Source: Azolla caroliniana (lineage: Eukaryota > Polypodiophyta). From it: DNA of 64,000 nucleotides. Location: assembly GCA_043228905.1 (NCBI GenBank), contig JBHGNT010000011.1:10540001-10604000 (forward strand). Reading direction: 5' to 3'. Under the pieces are notes generated by a model, which was given only the letters and a program-made list of their open reading frames with translations, was not told where the DNA came from and ran no database searches. Both the position numbers and the translations under genes were made by a program. This document shows positions 10,893-21,260 of this stretch, one piece after another; position 1 is the stretch's first letter; every line of letters starts with the position of its first letter.

Positions 10893-11350
10893 TAACAATC
10901 GGCAACGGTTCGGTTTGAACCGAACCGAACCGTGAAACCGTGGTTTAACAACTTAACGGTTTGAATGGTTCGGTTCAATTTGAACAGTAAAAAACCGTTG
11001 TTTAAATGGTTTAACGGTTTTTTGTTTTTTATTTTTTAAAAAATTACAAAATTTTAAAAAAAATTACAAAATTGTTTTTAAACAATCTTTTCATTTTTAG
11101 ACCTTATTCTCACATCTTAGGAACATCTTTAAAATTTTAAAATTTTAAAAAAATGAAATATTATAAATTTTTAAAAATTAAAATTTTGACCTATGTTGAA
11201 AACTGAAACCGAACCACGAAACCGTAGTTTTTACGGTTTAACAGTTTGAAAAATGATTACCGGTTCAGTTTAACGGTTTCGTGGTTCGGTTCAAGTTTTA
11301 AAAATTTAAACAGTTTGGACCCTCTCAAATCGAATCGTTGCCGATTGTTA
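10893..11350. mobile_element. MITE-1: 458-bp hAT-like miniature element in chromovirus A integrase
   Basis: Perfect 15-bp terminal inverted repeats TAACAATCGGCAACG / CGTTGCCGATTGTTA, with imperfect pairing continuing to about 26 bp. The flanking 8-bp repeats are GTTGCACC (10,885-10,892) and GTTACACC (11,351-11,358), one mismatch. The interior is AT-rich with repeated GGTTCGGTT/AACCGAACC blocks and no ORF of its own. Chromovirus B has the unoccupied site at about 18,636-18,650. An 8-bp duplication points to the hAT superfamily. Confidence 0.85.
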
Positions 11351-11832
11351 GTTACACCATTTTATGCTTATATGGGCAGCCATCCCTGGTGGTGTGTATT
11401 TGAAACCCTAGAGTTGTCCACAAATCCTTGCACAGAGGATCGTTTGGAGCAGTTACGCAAGATACAAGCAGATTTATCTACTCATCTACAACAAGCTCAA
11501 CAAACACACAAGGTTTACGCGGATCGTCATCGACTTCCATCTAGTTTTAACATTGGAGATCGGGTATGGCTACTATGACGACCCCTGATCAAACTTGAAG
11601 ATGGACCTGAGTACAAGATTGTTGTCATCCTCGATTCCAAGATTGTTCGCAAGAAGCTCTACTATTTAGTCGATTGGCTAGGATATAGTTCCAACGAGCG
11701 TACTTGGGAACCAATAGAGAATGTGACCAATGCTCTGTGCTTTTCTTGAAGACTTCCATTGTCAATATCCAGACAAACCGGGTCCTCAATCCAAAATGAC
11801 TCGTGACACTCGTCGTTTTAAAGGGAGAATAG

Positions 11833-12161
11833 TGTCATAATATAGCAAGACTCGAACCCATGACCTTATGTTACATGGGTCGAGCTCTTGACCATTACAC
11901 CATATGTTGTAATATGAAAGATATTATTTTCATTTAAGTTTTACTATAGAAAATTGATGTATATTCTAGATTTCTCTAGAACATTCTAGAAACTTCAAGA
12001 GTACTCCTGAGAACACAATAAAAGGAGGCACAAGGCATTATTTCGAAGCAAATCAGTTCAACGCCAGTCTTAAGCCTCCTAGCTACTATTGTATATTCTC
12101 TTAACATAATATATATCTTTTGTTATCATCATTATCTCTCTCACACACACACACACACACA

Positions 12162-12192
<31 letters not shown>

Positions 12193-12302
12193 GAGAGTTC
12201 TACACCTCCCTTAGTACTAATCCTCATCTTTTAGTATTAATTCCTTCTCTATCTTAGTACTGTTCTTGACAATACTTCTCTGTCTTAGTACTGTTCCTGA
12301 CA
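11833..12302 (+). repeat. Chromovirus A 3' LTR
   Basis: It starts TGTCATAATATAGC and ends CTGACA (470 bp). It is preceded by the purine-rich AAAGGGAGAATAG. It is highly similar to 19,315-19,787 and carries a CA/CT microsatellite (about 12,140-12,190) of different length from that copy. Confidence 0.9.
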
Positions 12303-12309
12303 ATTTCAT

Positions 12310-13705
12310 CAATGGAGACCTATTTATTTGATGGGGGGGGTGTATCAGATATTTTCTCGGTTAATGCATGCAATGGGCATTGGACCTCGTATGCCTTGGC
12401 TCATATTTTTATTAGGACAAGATGTGGCGTTTCAATCAATGCTTAATGGGGAAGTTACAATAGATATTACCCTCACAATTCTGTTTTTCATGGGTTGGAC
12501 TTTTGGATTTATGTATGCATATGATGGCTCATAGATTTTCATTATTACAAGACATGTGTTCCGAATCACGATCATGAATATCTATTATTCAATACTTGAT
12601 TGAGAACAAGGGTTTAACACACATTGGGAGGACAACGATTAAGGCTTCATGGTGGCAATTACTGAACATATGTATTTCACTGAAGATTCCTGGCTCTTCA
12701 TGTATTCAACACTTGGTTATCTCATGGCAAGAAGCACTCTTGTTGTCTATGGAACCCATCATCTAGTATAGAGCATTGCAATTCTTCTCAATTATTATGT
12801 TGCCCTGGAAAGGAGAGATTACACCCTTACTTCAATTATTTGTTTCATTTGGGGGTCAAAGAGGTAGGAGATATAGTTGAGGCTCAATCTCAAAGAATTT
12901 TGGAGTTTGTTGAAGCATGACAATTATTAGACATCTTGCCTACTTATGGGTTTATTTGGCAACAACTACAAAATATTCCATTAATGCAAGGTCCTTTTCC
13001 TTCACAAACAGGAGAAAATTCATAGATTGATTGGTTTTTATGGGGTCAGACTCCATTTTTACAAGTGACTACTAATCTTTTGTATCATTGCTCTGTTGAG
13101 TCTCTTGGATGGCTATCATCTAAAGCTTAAGAAGAATAAAAAATACACAAATCTAATCATGGATGGTGGCAAATCTTAAAATGTATTTGGCATTCTAAAT
13201 TGTCACTTGTAGCAAAGGTCTTCATTTGGAGAGATTTGATTACGGGATTGCCTTTGGGATTAGCTCTAAAGCATCTTAGACTAGGAATGGGCAATTGCTT
13301 CGTTTGCACTATTCAAATGGAAGATAGTACTCATTGTTTTTTACAATGTCCGATTGATTGTCCGATTTGGAGTAACTGTTACATTTCTCAAATTTGGCAA
13401 GTGTTATCACGATGTTATTTGACGCCAAGATAGTGGATGTTTGCACAATTTACACGGGTTGACCCAAAATAGGAGATGGAGATCGTTTTCCTATTTTTGA
13501 GGTATTGGGGATTGCGTCATAATTGGGATATGTGCAATTTTTTTGTATTTGATGTTAGGCATGGAGTGAAAGCATATCTACGAAATTTGAAGGGAGTACT
13601 AATGTGGCAATTTTCTTTATTGAAGCAAGTGGAAATTCTTTCCTTAGTGGTGTTTGTCTTGCCTATTGGCAATTCAACATGTTGCACTACCCATGGAGTG
13701 TAGTT
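12310..13705 (+). pseudogene. LINE-like (non-LTR retroelement) C-terminal fragment, copy 1
   Basis: Broken reading frames resembling the region after RT in plant LINEs. At 13,180-13,410 there is a zf-RVT-like segment (LSLVAKVFIWRDLITGLPLG, then C-x2-C spacing in NCFVCTI and HCFLQCPIDCPIWSN). At 13,476-13,560 comes RYWGLRHNWDMCNFFVFD, resembling the W-x-IW-x2-RN-x2-VF motif that follows zf-RVT. Upstream pieces at 12,328-12,534 and 12,600-13,100 show no domain I can name. There are many stops and no recognisable RT core. The family call rests on motif spacing alone. Confidence 0.45.
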
Positions 13706-13714
13706 AGTATAAAA

Positions 13715-13750
<36 letters not shown>

Positions 13751-13759
<9 letters not shown>

Positions 13760-13931
13760 GGTAAGGTTGCCCAATGTACAAGAGGAGGTCATGGGTTCAA
13801 CCCTTACATTCCATAGTTGCATCTAGTAAATCAAGAGGATATGTATGGAGTAATGGAGAGATGAGAAAATTAGGTTTCGAACCCAAGGCGTAGTGTAAGT
13901 AGTGCAACAAACTCACCACTAGGGTGAGGTA
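13751..13931. other. Two tRNA-like (SINE-like) stretches in opposite orientation
   Basis: At 13,751-13,810 on the plus strand there is GTTGGTAAGGTTG...GGTTCAACCC, a B-box match. At 13,866-13,931, read on the minus strand, TAGTGGTGAG is followed by GGTTCGAAACC. They are weak, short and without a clear tail. They may be SINE relics. Confidence 0.35.
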
Positions 13932-13984
13932 ATTGTGATAAAGAGAAATATTGTTCAATATTTCATTGACTTGAATGAGGCTCA

Positions 13985-14520
13985 GTTTAACACCTAGGTA
14001 TAACACATGGGAGGACAACAATTAAGGCTTCATGGTGGCAATTACTGAACAAATGTATTCCACTTTGCATTTCCTTGATCTTCATATGTTCAAAACTTGG
14101 TTGTCGCATGGCATGAAGTGTTCTTGTTATTTGTATGGAAACCATCATCGAGTAGAGAGCATTGTACTCATCGTTTTATACAATGTCTAACTGCTTGTTA
14201 GATTTAGCGTTACATTTCTCAAATTTGGCACGTTTTGTCATAGTGGTATTGACTCTAACATAGTGGGTGTTTGCATAATTCTGACAGGTCAACCTAAAAT
14301 GAGAGATGAAGATCATTTACTTATTTTTGAGGTATTGGGGATTGCATCATAATTGGGATATGCGCAATGCCTTTGTATTTGATGGTAGGCATGGAGTGAA
14401 CGCATATCTACGAAATACTAATGTGGCAATTTTCTTTATTGGACCAAGTGGAAATTCTTCCCTTAGTGGATTGTTCATCTTGCCTATTGGCATTTCAACA
14501 TGTTTTACTACTATGTAGGG
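13985..14520 (+). pseudogene. LINE-like fragment, copy 2 (internally deleted duplicate)
   Basis: Repeats 12,600-13,700 with about 550 bp missing from the middle: the start (GGGAGGACAACRATTAAGGC...), then the FLRYWGLHHNWDMRNAFVFDG segment at 14,306-14,400. Both copies are followed by GA microsatellites (13,722-13,756 and 14,600-14,647). Confidence 0.6.
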
Positions 14521-14579
14521 TTGACAATGCTCCATTGTGATACCCATTATAAGAAGTGTTTTTCACATGTGTTTATTAA

Positions 14580-14593
14580 TAAAATTGCGTGTT

Positions 14594-14647
<54 letters not shown>
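14580..14647. repeat. GA microsatellite
   Basis: About 24 uninterrupted GA units at 14,600-14,647. Confidence 0.95.
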
Positions 14648-14650
<3 letters not shown>

Positions 14651-14746
14651 GTTTTCACACACAAAAATTATTTCCACTCTATTTCAATAAAAATATGACT
14701 TTACAAGTATATGTATATATGATAACCCTTTGATTTATCTACATCA

Positions 14747-15127
14747 TAGTTCTAGCCATACGTCCCATTCGTGTCATACTCAAATGCCAATATTCGTATC
14801 ATACTCATACGTGAAAAGGCTCCAAGTATGATTGAAATCCATACACGGTACATAGATATATACATATGGTGTACATTGTGTGTGTGTGTGTGTGAGAGAG
14901 AGTGAGAGAGAGAGTGTGTGTGTGTATGTGTGGTCTAGAGAGAGAAGCCTTGTTTTGCATGTGTGAGGAGACAGTGGTTGAGTGTATATCTAGACTCTAG
15001 AGAGAGAGAGAAAGAGAGAGGAGCTATGGGTTTTGTCTGTGTGAGGGAGTGTGTAATATGTATATTAGATATCTAGATTTTGTAGAGAGAGAAGATCTAT
15101 CAATTCTCGTGTGAGACAGAGAGAGAG

Positions 15128-15167
<40 letters not shown>

Positions 15168-15503
15168 AGACATCACTTCTATTCACAAAGAATTATGAAT
15201 ATCAAAAATTTTAAAAAGCCAAAAAAAGAAGAAGAAGCGAAACGAATATCGCGTATCATACACGTACGTTTGCAAACGTTCATGTACATCCAGTAAATTG
15301 GACGTACACGAATATTAGGAACTATGATCTACATATATAATGTTTGTTGTATATGTGTCCATATCATAGTTCTAGCCATACGTCCCATTCGTGTATACTC
15401 AAACGCCAATATTCGTATCATACTCATACGTGAAAAGGCTCCAAGTATGATTGAAATCCATACGTGGTACATAGATATATACATATGGTGTATATGGTGT
15501 ACA

Positions 15504-15560
<57 letters not shown>

Positions 15561-15975
15561 CGTGTGTGGTCTAGAGAGAGAAGCCCTGTTTTGCATGTGT
15601 GAGGAGACAATGGTTTAGTGTATATCTAGACTCTAGAGAGAGAGAGAGAGAGAGAGGAGCTATGGGTTTTGTCTGTGTGAGGGAGTGTGTAATATGTATA
15701 TTAGAAATTTAGATATCTAGATTTTGTAGAGAGAGAAGATCTGACAGTTCTCGTGTGAGAGAGAGAGAGAGAGTGTGTGTGTGTGTCAAACATCACTTCT
15801 ATTCACAAAGAATTATGAATATCAAAAATTTTAAAAACCCAAAAAAAGTCAAAAAAAAAAGAAGCCAAACGAATATCACGTATCATACGCGTACGTTTGC
15901 AAATGTTCGCGTACGTCCAGTAAATTGGACGTACGCGAATATTAGGAACTATGGTCCATATCATGCACACAATCT
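14747..15975. repeat. Direct duplication of a ~615-bp non-coding block
   Basis: Unit 1 is 14,747-15,362 and unit 2 is 15,363-15,975. Both begin ATAGTTCTAGCCATACGTCCC. Both contain TG and GA microsatellites of different length, ATTCACAAAGAATTATGAATAT and AAAAAGTC-like runs. Both end GTAAATTGGACGTAC.CGAATATTAGGAACTATG. No coding potential. Unit 2 ends in a 13-bp inverted repeat (about 15,909-15,942). Confidence 0.85.
15909..15942. repeat. 13-bp inverted repeat
   Basis: TTCGCGTACGTCC, 8-bp loop AGTAAATT, then GGACGTACGCGAA: a perfect 13-bp stem. The equivalent place in unit 1 (about 15,275-15,312) is imperfect. Confidence 0.85.
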
Positions 15976-16079
15976 AACACTCCCTCATAATGGGCATATA
16001 CAATGTAACCAAGTTAGCTAGTCAACCTTTGAATCAATTTAAAGTCTATTTGAGTGGGAAAATAACATAGTTGATATGA

Positions 16080-17110
16080 TAGAAGTGTTTTGGTCATGGC
16101 ATAAGATATATTGTTGAGAGTCAAAATCTTGTCGATGACACATTCCCGATTAAAGTCATATCAAATTTCTATATGTGTTGATGCCAAATGATGGATTGGA
16201 GTTGCTCAAGAAGCAATCCCCGATCATGAGTTCCACAGATTGCCCTCAGTCTAACAGACAAACAAAATGAGTTAATCATATCATTGACAATATGCTTCGA
16301 GTATATGTAGCTAAGAAGCCTACTAAATGGGAACAATATCTTCCTATTTGGAGTTTGCATATAATGGCTCCAAACATACATCGACTGGATATAGTCCTTT
16401 TATGTTGATGTATGATTTTCAACCATGTGCCCAAATTGATGTCAACATTTATCTGATGAGCTACACTTTATACAAAATTTTCTAAGGGATATGCAAGATA
16501 TGTTGCATATAGTTTTGGATAATATAAAAATAGTTCAAGATAGAGCTCACTTTTATGTTGACCAACATCAGTAACCCTGTGTATTTCTCCCTGGACAAAA
16601 AGTGTTTTTATGTGTGCCTCATGACTCTACGACGTTGTATACGGGTACGTGTGCTAAATTAACCCCATACTTTTGTGTAACTTTCACAATCTTCAAGTGC
16701 ATGGTTCATCTACCTATTGCCTCAAACTTCCAGTAGGGATCAAAGTTCATCCTGTATTTTATGTTACTCGTCTCAAAGAACTCTTGGATTTTGAAATAAT
16801 TCAGTTTCCATTAAAACTTTGGACACTTAAGAGAATTTCTTTTCCAAATGTCATAAGCCAAAAAGGATTCTCAATTCAATAACTAAACATTTACATTCTA
16901 AGTATATTTGAGAGTTTAAAATTAAATGGATGGATGGTTCTATTGAAGATGCTAGTTGGGATTAAGAAAATGCTCTTAAAATAAATTTCCCTAACTTTTC
17001 ATGGCAAGAGTTTAAAAGAGAGAAGGCGAAGAGAACAAAAGAGCAACGTAAGCTCACAAATTCTCAGACGGAGGGAAATTATGAGGTGTAAGTTCATGTG
17101 AATTATTATA
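16080..17110 (+). pseudogene. Old Ty3/gypsy relic: integrase tail and chromodomain-like end
   Basis: Heavily mutated frames still show integrase C-terminal text (FAYNGSKHTSTGYSPFMLMY at about 16,345-16,410), the typical LPVGIKVHPVFYVTRLKEL near 16,730-16,790, and KIKWMDGSIEDASWD at about 16,920-16,965, which resembles the end of a chromodomain. It differs from chromoviruses A and B and represents another, older family. There are many stops and frameshifts. Confidence 0.65.
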
Positions 17111-17127
17111 ATCAAAGATAAGTTGTG

Positions 17128-17262
17128 AAATATGAGTTATAAGTTAGTATTTCAAGATACATATATATAATATATGAGTTATAAGTTAGTATTTTCAAGA
17201 TATATATAATATATGAGTTATAAGTTAGTATTTCAAGATATATATAATATATATATTATTTG
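17128..17262. repeat. AT-rich tandem repeat, about 3 x 45 bp
   Basis: TATGAGTTATAAGTTAGTATTTCAAGATA with short TATATA spacers, three times in a row. Confidence 0.85.
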
Positions 17263-17304
17263 AAGATACTTGTGGTCTATTGTTTTGAACAATCCTTTTG
17301 ATCC

Positions 17305-19260
17305 ATGTTGATCCAGAAAAACCATTCATCATTGAAACAGACGTGTCGGATTTCGCCTTGGGTAGCATTCTATCTCAATAAGGCGATGATGAAAAGCTAC
17401 ATCCTGTGGCTTTCCATTCACGCAAGTTTGACGCCACGGAAATCAACTATGAAATTCATGATAAGGAGCTATTAGCAATAGTGGACTCTTTTACGCAATG
17501 GAGGCATTTTCTAGAGGGGTCTTCTCATCAAGTCATCGTATTCAGTGATCACAAAAACCTTGCCTACTTTCATAATGCTCGTGTGTTAAATCGACGTCAA
17601 GCTCGGTGGGCCCAATTCCTCACTCGTTTCAACTTCAAAATTACATATCATCCAAGGAAGCAACAAGGGAAGGCAGATGCATTATCACGGCACTCGTATC
17701 TAGACTGCATCCTGGCGAGCCAGCTTTCGATAACCAAAAGCAAGTAATCTTGGGACCGGCACGACTGCAAGCAATGTAGGTCTTCGGTATGCCCTTGGAT
17801 TCCCACGTTATGAATACCATACGTGTGGACTTAGAGACAGATGTTTTCGCTCAAACCATACTAGCACAAATTGATCCCTCTTGAGCATCTTGTTCACAGT
17901 TGCAACAACCAGGTATAGACTATCGACAATTCGAATGTCATGATGGATTACTATTCTTTAAGAAACTCTTGTATGTGCCTAATGGTACTTGTCGCCTTCA
18001 AGTAGTCCAAAATTGTCATGACACATATACAGCTAGGCATTTTGGTAGTACGAAAACACTAGATTTAGTATAACGATCATTCTAATGGCCCCATATGCGA
18101 CAATTTGTCAAAGATTTTGTTCGGACTTGTGATACATGTTGCAGAGCAAAAATGCCAAGACATCATCCATATGGTTTATTAGAACCAATACCAATTCCAA
18201 GCAAGCCATGGCAATCCATTGCCCTAGATTTCATCACAGATCTTCCGGTCTCTAAGGGATTCAATGCGATCTTAACAGTAGTAGATCGATTTACGAAGAT
18301 GGCCCATTTCCTGCCATGTACTAAGGAAATCTCTAGTGAAGAAACCGTTGAAATTTTCATGCGTGAAGTATGTTAGCATCATGGCCTTCCCGATAGTATC
18401 ATCAACGACCGTGAACCCTAGTTCGTCTCGAAGTTCTGGAAGCACCCCTTTAAAATGCTTAAGGTCACTTGTAACCTCTCCTCCGGCTACCACCCGCAAA
18501 CAGACAGCCAAGCAATACGAACAAATCAAACGCTAGAGCAGTATCTTCAGTGCTTTTTAAGCTATCATCAAGATGACTGGGCGGATATTCTCCACTTCGC
18601 CGAATTTGCGTATAATAATTGTCCACTCATCGACAAAGGTGACACCATTTTATGCTTACACAAGTTGTCACCCCCAGTGGTGTGTATTTGAAACCCCAGA
18701 GTTACCTACAAATCCTTGTGTAGAGGATCGTTTGGAGTGGCTACGTAAGATACAAGCGGATTTATCTACTCAGCTATAGCAAGCTCAACAAACACACAAG
18801 GTTTACACGGATCGTCATCGACTTCCATCCTATTTTGACATTGGAGATCGGGTGTGGCTACTACGACAACACATCAAGACTACTCGCCCATGCGAGAAGT
18901 TGGATTACCGATGATTAGGTCCTTTCTGTATTATTAGAAAAATTAATGATGTTGTTTTTCGTCTCGATCTACCTCCACAACTTCGGATACATCCGGTGTT
19001 TCATAGTTCTCTCCTCGAACCCTATCTAAGCAGCGCCATCCCAGGTCGTATTAAACAACCTCCATCCCCAATCGAGCTTGAAGATGGACCTGAGTATGAG
19101 GTTACCGCCATCCTCGGTTCCAAGATTGTTCGCAAGAAGCTCTACTATTTAGTCTATTTGCTAGGATATAGTCCCAGCGAGCGTACTTGGGAACCAATAG
19201 AGAATGTGACCAATGCTCGTGCTCTTCTTGAAGACTTCCATTGTCAATATCTAGACAAAC
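17305..19260 (+). pseudogene. Chromovirus B: RNase H, integrase and chromodomain, 5' truncated
   Basis: Paralogue of chromovirus A without its insertions. RNase H is at 17,325-17,700 (FIIETDVSDFALGSILSQ, then one stop, [31 protein letters not shown]). Integrase is at 18,000-18,700: the zinc finger keeps CDTC, the core keeps the first Asp (IALDFITDLP) and the second within NDRE, but the region of the catalytic Glu reads TDSQAIRTNQ, so the Glu appears lost. The chromodomain is at 19,085-19,215 ([19 protein letters not shown]), preceded by the usual [16 protein letters not shown]. Stops near 17,380, 17,745, 18,374 and 18,779 plus frame changes make it a pseudogene. It joins old Ty3 sequence at about 17,300. 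Confidence 0.9.
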
Positions 19261-19314
19261 CGGGTCCTCAATCCAAAACAATTTGTGACACTTGTCATTT
19301 TAAATTGGGGATAG

Positions 19315-19607
19315 TGTCATGATATGGCAAGACTCGAACCCATGACCTTATGTTACATGGGTCGAGCTCTTGACCATTAAACTATATGTTGTAATACGAA
19401 AGATATTATTTTCATTTAAGTTTTACTATAGAAAATCGATGTATATTCCAGAGAAATATTCTAGAAACTTCAAGAGTACTCCTAAGAACACTATAAAAGG
19501 AGGCACAACGCATTATTTCGAAGCAAATCGGTTCAACGCCAATCTTAAGCCTCCTAGCTACTATTGTATATTCCCTTAACATAATATATATATATATATA
19601 TTATCCT

Positions 19608-19670
<63 letters not shown>

Positions 19671-19787
19671 CTTCTCTTGAGAGTTCTACACCTCCCTTAG
19701 TACTAATCCTCATCTTTTAGTACTAATTCCTTCTCTGTTTAGTACTGTTCCTGACAGTACTTCTCTATCTTAGTACTGCTCCTGACA
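19315..19787 (+). repeat. Chromovirus B 3' LTR
   Basis: TGTCATGATATGGC ... CTGACA, 473 bp, preceded by purine-rich ATTGGGGATAG. It carries a ~57-bp CT microsatellite (19,613-19,669) and, in its first 75 bases on the minus strand, a tRNA-like stretch. Confidence 0.9.
19322..19386 (-). promoter_or_regulatory. tRNA-like A and B boxes at the start of the chromovirus LTR (antisense)
   Basis: On the minus strand TAGTTTAATGG (A-box match) and GGTTCGAGTCT (B-box match) are separated by tRNA-like spacing, with AAGAGC following the A box as in a D arm. The same stretch, slightly mutated, occurs at 11,840-11,905 and 5,444-5,500. Confidence 0.55.
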
Positions 19788-19929
19788 GTCCGTGCACGTG
19801 TGATGCGCATTTCACAACAACGGGGGACTTGGATCCATTTCTCATCTTCTTCTGGGGGTGGTCAGGTGGATTGACGTAGTTTTCTTCCTTATTTTCTTCT
19901 TTAATTTTGCTTATCATTAATTAAGATTC

Positions 19930-20344
19930 TAACACAATGACTTGTGATGACTCCACACACACGGTTGTGCACATCGAGGATGTGCCATTTGGTAATTATG
20001 ACAACAAGGGTTACATCAATGATGTACTATATGTCTAGACGATCACAGAGAATTTAGTCTTGGTTGACCAAATTATCAAGAAAGGAATGCAAGTATAATT
20101 CAATCAGCGAAGTTGTTTCTTTGAGGATAAGATTCGACTTATCTCTCATGTAAGAAGGGAAGATCTCAAGAGTGAGGAAGAAGAGAGGTTGAGGACCATT
20201 ACAATGTATTGCCCGACATGAAGAAATCTTTGATGCAATGTCACATTGACTATAATGCCCTATAGAAAGAAGAAAGGGTAAGTTGCCTTAGCATGGCCTT
20301 GGGTGAAGGCTCTAATTATTAAGGAAATTGGGAGTAAAGAAGGC
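19930..20344 (+). pseudogene. Old copia relic, left part (gag-pre-integrase region)
   Basis: Mutated frames read DDSTHTVVHIEDVPFGNY, then ENLVLVDQIIKKGMQV and a SCFFEDKIRLIS-like segment, corresponding to the copia protease/GAG-pre-integrase region. The relic continues at 26,000 after the Copia-3 insertion. Confidence 0.7.
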
Positions 20345-20717
20345 TGTAAAAAGTAGTGTGCTGAAGCAAGTATAAAGACAGAACAGAAGGGAGACACTCA
20401 GGTTTAATGGAGAGCTTGAGCTTACACAGTATACGCGGGAGAGACCGAGAGAGTTGGAGAGAAGACACCAAGGGAGAATCATATTATTAAAGACAAAAAA
20501 CAATACATATATGTGTTCAATGAACACTTTGTACAAGCCCTAGAAGGACTAACTGGAGTACTGACAGTACTTCAATGCTCATTAAGAGCTCCTACACTAA
20601 CTCCCAAATATATTCCTCACGGAATATCTTTCCTAACGGCCTGACCGATCGGTCCCAGTCGATCCGGTCCTCGGCTTCTTCAGCCGATCCGGCCGATGTT
20701 CAGCTTGTCTCTCAACA
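20345..20717 (-). repeat. Copia-3 3' LTR
   Basis: Minus strand TGTTGAGAGACAAGC ... CTACTTTTTACA. Differs from the 5' LTR at about four positions, all near the U5 end. Confidence 0.95.
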
Positions 20718-21260
20718 CTCCCCCTCAAGCTCAACTTGAGGCTCTTCGGGATCTTCACAGCTCCGGTTCCTCTTGGCTTCACGCCTCGCTCGCGCTCCTC
20801 GACCTGTTCGACTCTGCGCGCTTCGACCCTTACGGTCGGCTTGTCTGCTCATGTGACCCTTATCAACTCTTCTGTTGTTGCGGTGTCGACACTTCTTCTG
20901 CTGCCTTTTCTTCTGCTTGGGCCTCGGTTGATTCAACGTGTCTAAATCAAACATCCGAACCGACTCGGCTACTTCCGATCGGTTTTCACTCTCGTCCGAG
21001 TTGGCTGTCTCCAACTCGTCTTCAGTCTTCTCGCCCTCGATTGCGTCATCTCCCCCATGCGTGGTTGGCTTCGGCTCTCTCCTTCGGCTGCTCCCCTTCT
21101 GTCCGCTTTCGGACTTTTCCGTGGATCCGCCCTCGGCTTCTTCAGCCGATCCAAACTCGAACTCGACAACCGAGTCAACCGACTCGGACTCGGTGTCGCG
21201 GTCTCCGCTCCTTTCCTGCTGCCTTGCTTGGTCGTTCGGGACTGTTCTCCCCCTCAAGTA
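20718..21260 (-). CDS. In-frame C-terminal extension of Copia-3 between two polypurine tracts
   Basis: RNase H normally ends in LRG followed closely by a stop. Here the frame runs on for roughly 180 residues, from VPYLRGRTVPNDQARQQ at about 21,250 to the 3' LTR. The extension is first acidic (Ser/Glu-rich, EFEFGSAEEAEGGS) and then basic (KQKKRQQKKCRHRNNRR, ARARREAKRNR). It has no membrane segment and no domain I recognise. The DNA holds TTGAGGGGGAG at both ends. It could be a true extra domain, or non-coding spacer that happens to be open; the bipartite charge pattern favours neither decisively. Confidence 0.45.

Larger units (their letters stand above)
5580..11760 (+). pseudogene. Chromovirus A: Ty3/gypsy pol remnant with C-terminal chromodomain
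   Basis: Ty3/gypsy pol in the order RT, RNase H, integrase, chromodomain, which defines chromoviruses. RT is at 5,663-6,600 ([19 protein letters not shown] across a stop, [18 protein letters not shown], intact YLDD box near 6,325). RNase H is at 6,630-6,960 ([28 protein letters not shown]). The integrase tail is at 10,498-10,890 and 11,351-11,580 (YHPQTDGQAERTNQ keeps the catalytic Glu). The chromodomain is at 11,590-11,740 (KKLYYLVDWLGYSSNERTWE). It is interrupted by TR-GAG-1 at 6,972-10,497 and MITE-1 at 10,893-11,350. Compared with copy B it also lacks about 550 bp of integrase and the first part of RNase H. Several in-frame stops show it is dead. Confidence 0.9.

Noticed and set aside
19322-19386. 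Genuine tRNA gene on the minus strand
   Set aside because: A and B boxes are good, but no acceptor stem or anticodon arm can be drawn and the stretch belongs to the LTR in three places.
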